The position numbers and the translations under genes were made by a program. DNA of 64,000 nt from Streptomyces yangpuensis (GTDB taxonomy: Bacteria > Actinomycetota > Actinomycetes > Streptomycetales > Streptomycetaceae), in contig NZ_LBMK01000002.1 in assembly GCF_001005295.1 (NCBI RefSeq), positions 1,271,545-1,335,544 of the forward strand, read 5' to 3'. A model generated the notes under the pieces. The model was not told where the DNA came from, did not search any database, and saw nothing but the letters and a program-made list of their open reading frames with translations. This document shows positions 62,850 through 64,000 of this stretch, one piece after another. Each line of letters begins with the position of its first letter. The stretch's first letter is position 1.

Positions 62850-64000
62850 GCACGCCCGGCCCGCGGACCAGATGTTCCGGAGTTCGTTCTTCCTGCTGGC
62901 GTCCACGGTCACGACCGCCGGGCTGAGCTTCCTCTTCTGGGTGGTCGTGGCCCGCTTCTACCCGCCCGAGCAGGTCGGGCTGGCCACCTCGCTGATCTCC
63001 GCGACCTCGCTGCTCTCCTACCTCAGCATGCTCGGCCTCAACAGCACCCTGATCCGCTTCCCCGCCGAGGGCAGGGCCCGCAACGGCCAGATCACCCAGT
63101 CCACCGCCCTGGTGCTGCTGGTCTCCTGCGCCGCCGCCGGGATCTACCTGCTGGGGCTGCCCTGGTACGGGCACAAGCTGCTGTTCGTCCGCGACCACGC
63201 GCACCTCGCCGCCCTCTTCGTCCTGTCCTGCGCCTGCGCCTCGCTGAACCTCCTGGCCAAGTCGGTCTTCATCAGCGCCCGCATGGCGCAGTACAACGTG
63301 CTGTCCGACGGGATCCTCCAAGGCCTCGCCAAACTCGCCGCGCCCGTCGCCCTGGTCGGGTTCGGCGCGGCCGGAATCCTCGGCTCGGCGGGCATCGGCT
63401 ACGCGGTGGCCGGCGCCGCGGCCCTGCTGCTGCTCCGGCGCCGCCTCGGCTTCCGCTTCGACTTCCGCTCCCGGGGCACCCGGCTGCGCGAGCAACTGCG
63501 CTTCTCCGTCGCCAGCTACGTCTCCAGCCTGATCAACCTGGCGCCCGTCCTGGTCACTCCGCTCATCGTGCTCCAGAAGCTGGGCGCCGCCGAAGCCGGC
63601 TACTACTTCGTCGCCTTCCAGATCGCCGCCCTCCTGAACTCCGTCTCCACCGCCGTCGGCGAGGCCGTCTTCGCCGAGGTCTCCTCCGACCCGTCCCGGT
63701 TCGGTGAACTCCTGCGCCGCTCCGCGAAGATCATCGCCACGGTGCAGGTCCCCGCCGTCACCGTCGTCGCGGCCGGCAGCGGGCTGCTCCTGCTGCTGTT
63801 CGGCGGCGGCTACACCGCCGCCGCGAGCGGACTGCTCAGGGTGCTCGCCCTCGCCGCCCTCGCCGTGGCCCTCAACACCTGGGCGTGCTTCGGGCTGAAG
63901 CTGGCCCGGCGGATGAAGCAGCTCATCGCCGCCAACACCGTCCTCGCGTGCACCACCATCGGCCTGGCCGTGTGGTGGGCGCCGCACGGGCTGGTCTGGG
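62842..64000 (+). CDS. Polysaccharide flippase (Wzx/MATE-like), 3' end outside window
   Basis: The frame from GTG 62842 is open to the window edge and gives about 386 residues with around 11 hydrophobic segments. The opening FRSSFFLLASTVTTAGLSFL and the VVVARFYPPEQVGLATSLIS motif are those of the polysaccharide-flippase family. It should move the lipid-linked sugar made by the two GT4 and the GT2 enzymes across the membrane. Confidence 0.9.
   Translation, partial: MGKHARPADQMFRSSFFLLASTVTTAGLSFLFWVVVARFYPPEQVGLATSLISATSLLSYLSMLGLNSTLIRFPAEGRARNGQITQSTALVLLVSCAAAGIYLLGLPWYGHKLLFVRDHAHLAALFVLSCACASLNLLAKSVFISARMAQYNVLSDGILQGLAKLAAPVALVGFGAAGILGSAGIGYAVAGAAALLLLRRRLGFRFDFRSRGTRLREQLRFSVASYVSSLINLAPVLVTPLIVLQKLGAAEAGYYFVAFQIAALLNSVSTAVGEAVFAEVSSDPSRFGELLRRSAKIIATVQVPAVTVVAAGSGLLLLLFGGGYTAAASGLLRVLALAALAVALNTWACFGLKLARRMKQLIAANTVLACTTIGLAVWWAPHGLVW

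Overview
The window is one very G+C-rich stretch of actinobacterial chromosome. The hopanoid genes, a conservon, carotenoid-oxygenase, CorA, monomeric isocitrate dehydrogenase and GlcNAc/GT-type surface genes, together with strong third-position G/C bias, GTG/TTG starts and ATGA/GTGA start-stop overlaps, all point to Streptomyces. The gene order recalls the right arm of the S. coelicolor chromosome (hopanoid cluster, then icd further on), but this is from memory and was not aligned. There are no phage genes, insertion sequences or CRISPR arrays.

Layout. 1-7.3 kb: the distal part of a hopanoid operon (hpnE end, polyprenyl synthase, squalene-hopene cyclase, hpnG, hpnH, aminotransferase). 7.3-12 kb: a Tyr/Ser phosphatase facing away from a LysM-M23 cell-wall peptidase that lies behind a c-di-AMP (ydaO) riboswitch, then an SGNH hydrolase and a metallo-beta-lactamase-fold hydrolase. 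12.2-16.5 kb: a conservon (cvnABCD) with a GAF protein as fifth gene, and a YjbR-like protein. 16.58 kb: tRNA-Pro(GGG). 16.7-23.3 kb: carotenoid oxygenase, a large AAA ATPase with C-terminal HTH, an NTF2-like protein, a P450 and a GNAT. 23.5-27.0 kb: an IclR regulator divergent from a 29-residue peptide gene, followed by a strong hairpin, a PaaK-like adenylating enzyme and a nine-TM protein carrying the YD...GxGD...PA(L/Q) pattern of presenilin/signal-peptide-peptidase proteases. I regard this as the most novel system in the window: a candidate peptide-processing or peptide-signalling locus. 27.0-30.9 kb: a ribose-type ABC importer. 30.9-37.9 kb: two SpoIIE-type phosphatases, a cyclase-family protein and a phospholipase D-like protein.

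38-49.3 kb is housekeeping or metabolic: long-form GAPDH, an MFS transporter, a double-NUDIX protein, a LysE/LysG-type exporter-regulator pair, an HTH-TOBE molybdate-type protein, CorA, a lipoprotein with a chimeric tail, DUF805 and monomeric NADP-isocitrate dehydrogenase. 49.3-55.4 kb: a short NTPase-like protein, a GH71-like alpha-glucanase, a class V aminotransferase, cobF, a scar of a deleted lutABC operon, a VOC protein and DUF309. 55.46 kb: a second, identical tRNA-Pro(GGG). 55.7-64 kb: a LamG membrane protein and then a tightly overlapping polysaccharide cluster (GT2, small exported protein, GT4, DUF2206, GT4, flippase) that runs off the window.

Start sites, motifs, hairpins and overlaps were read directly from the sequence. 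Family names rest on motif recognition without a database search. Functions beyond family level are inference.
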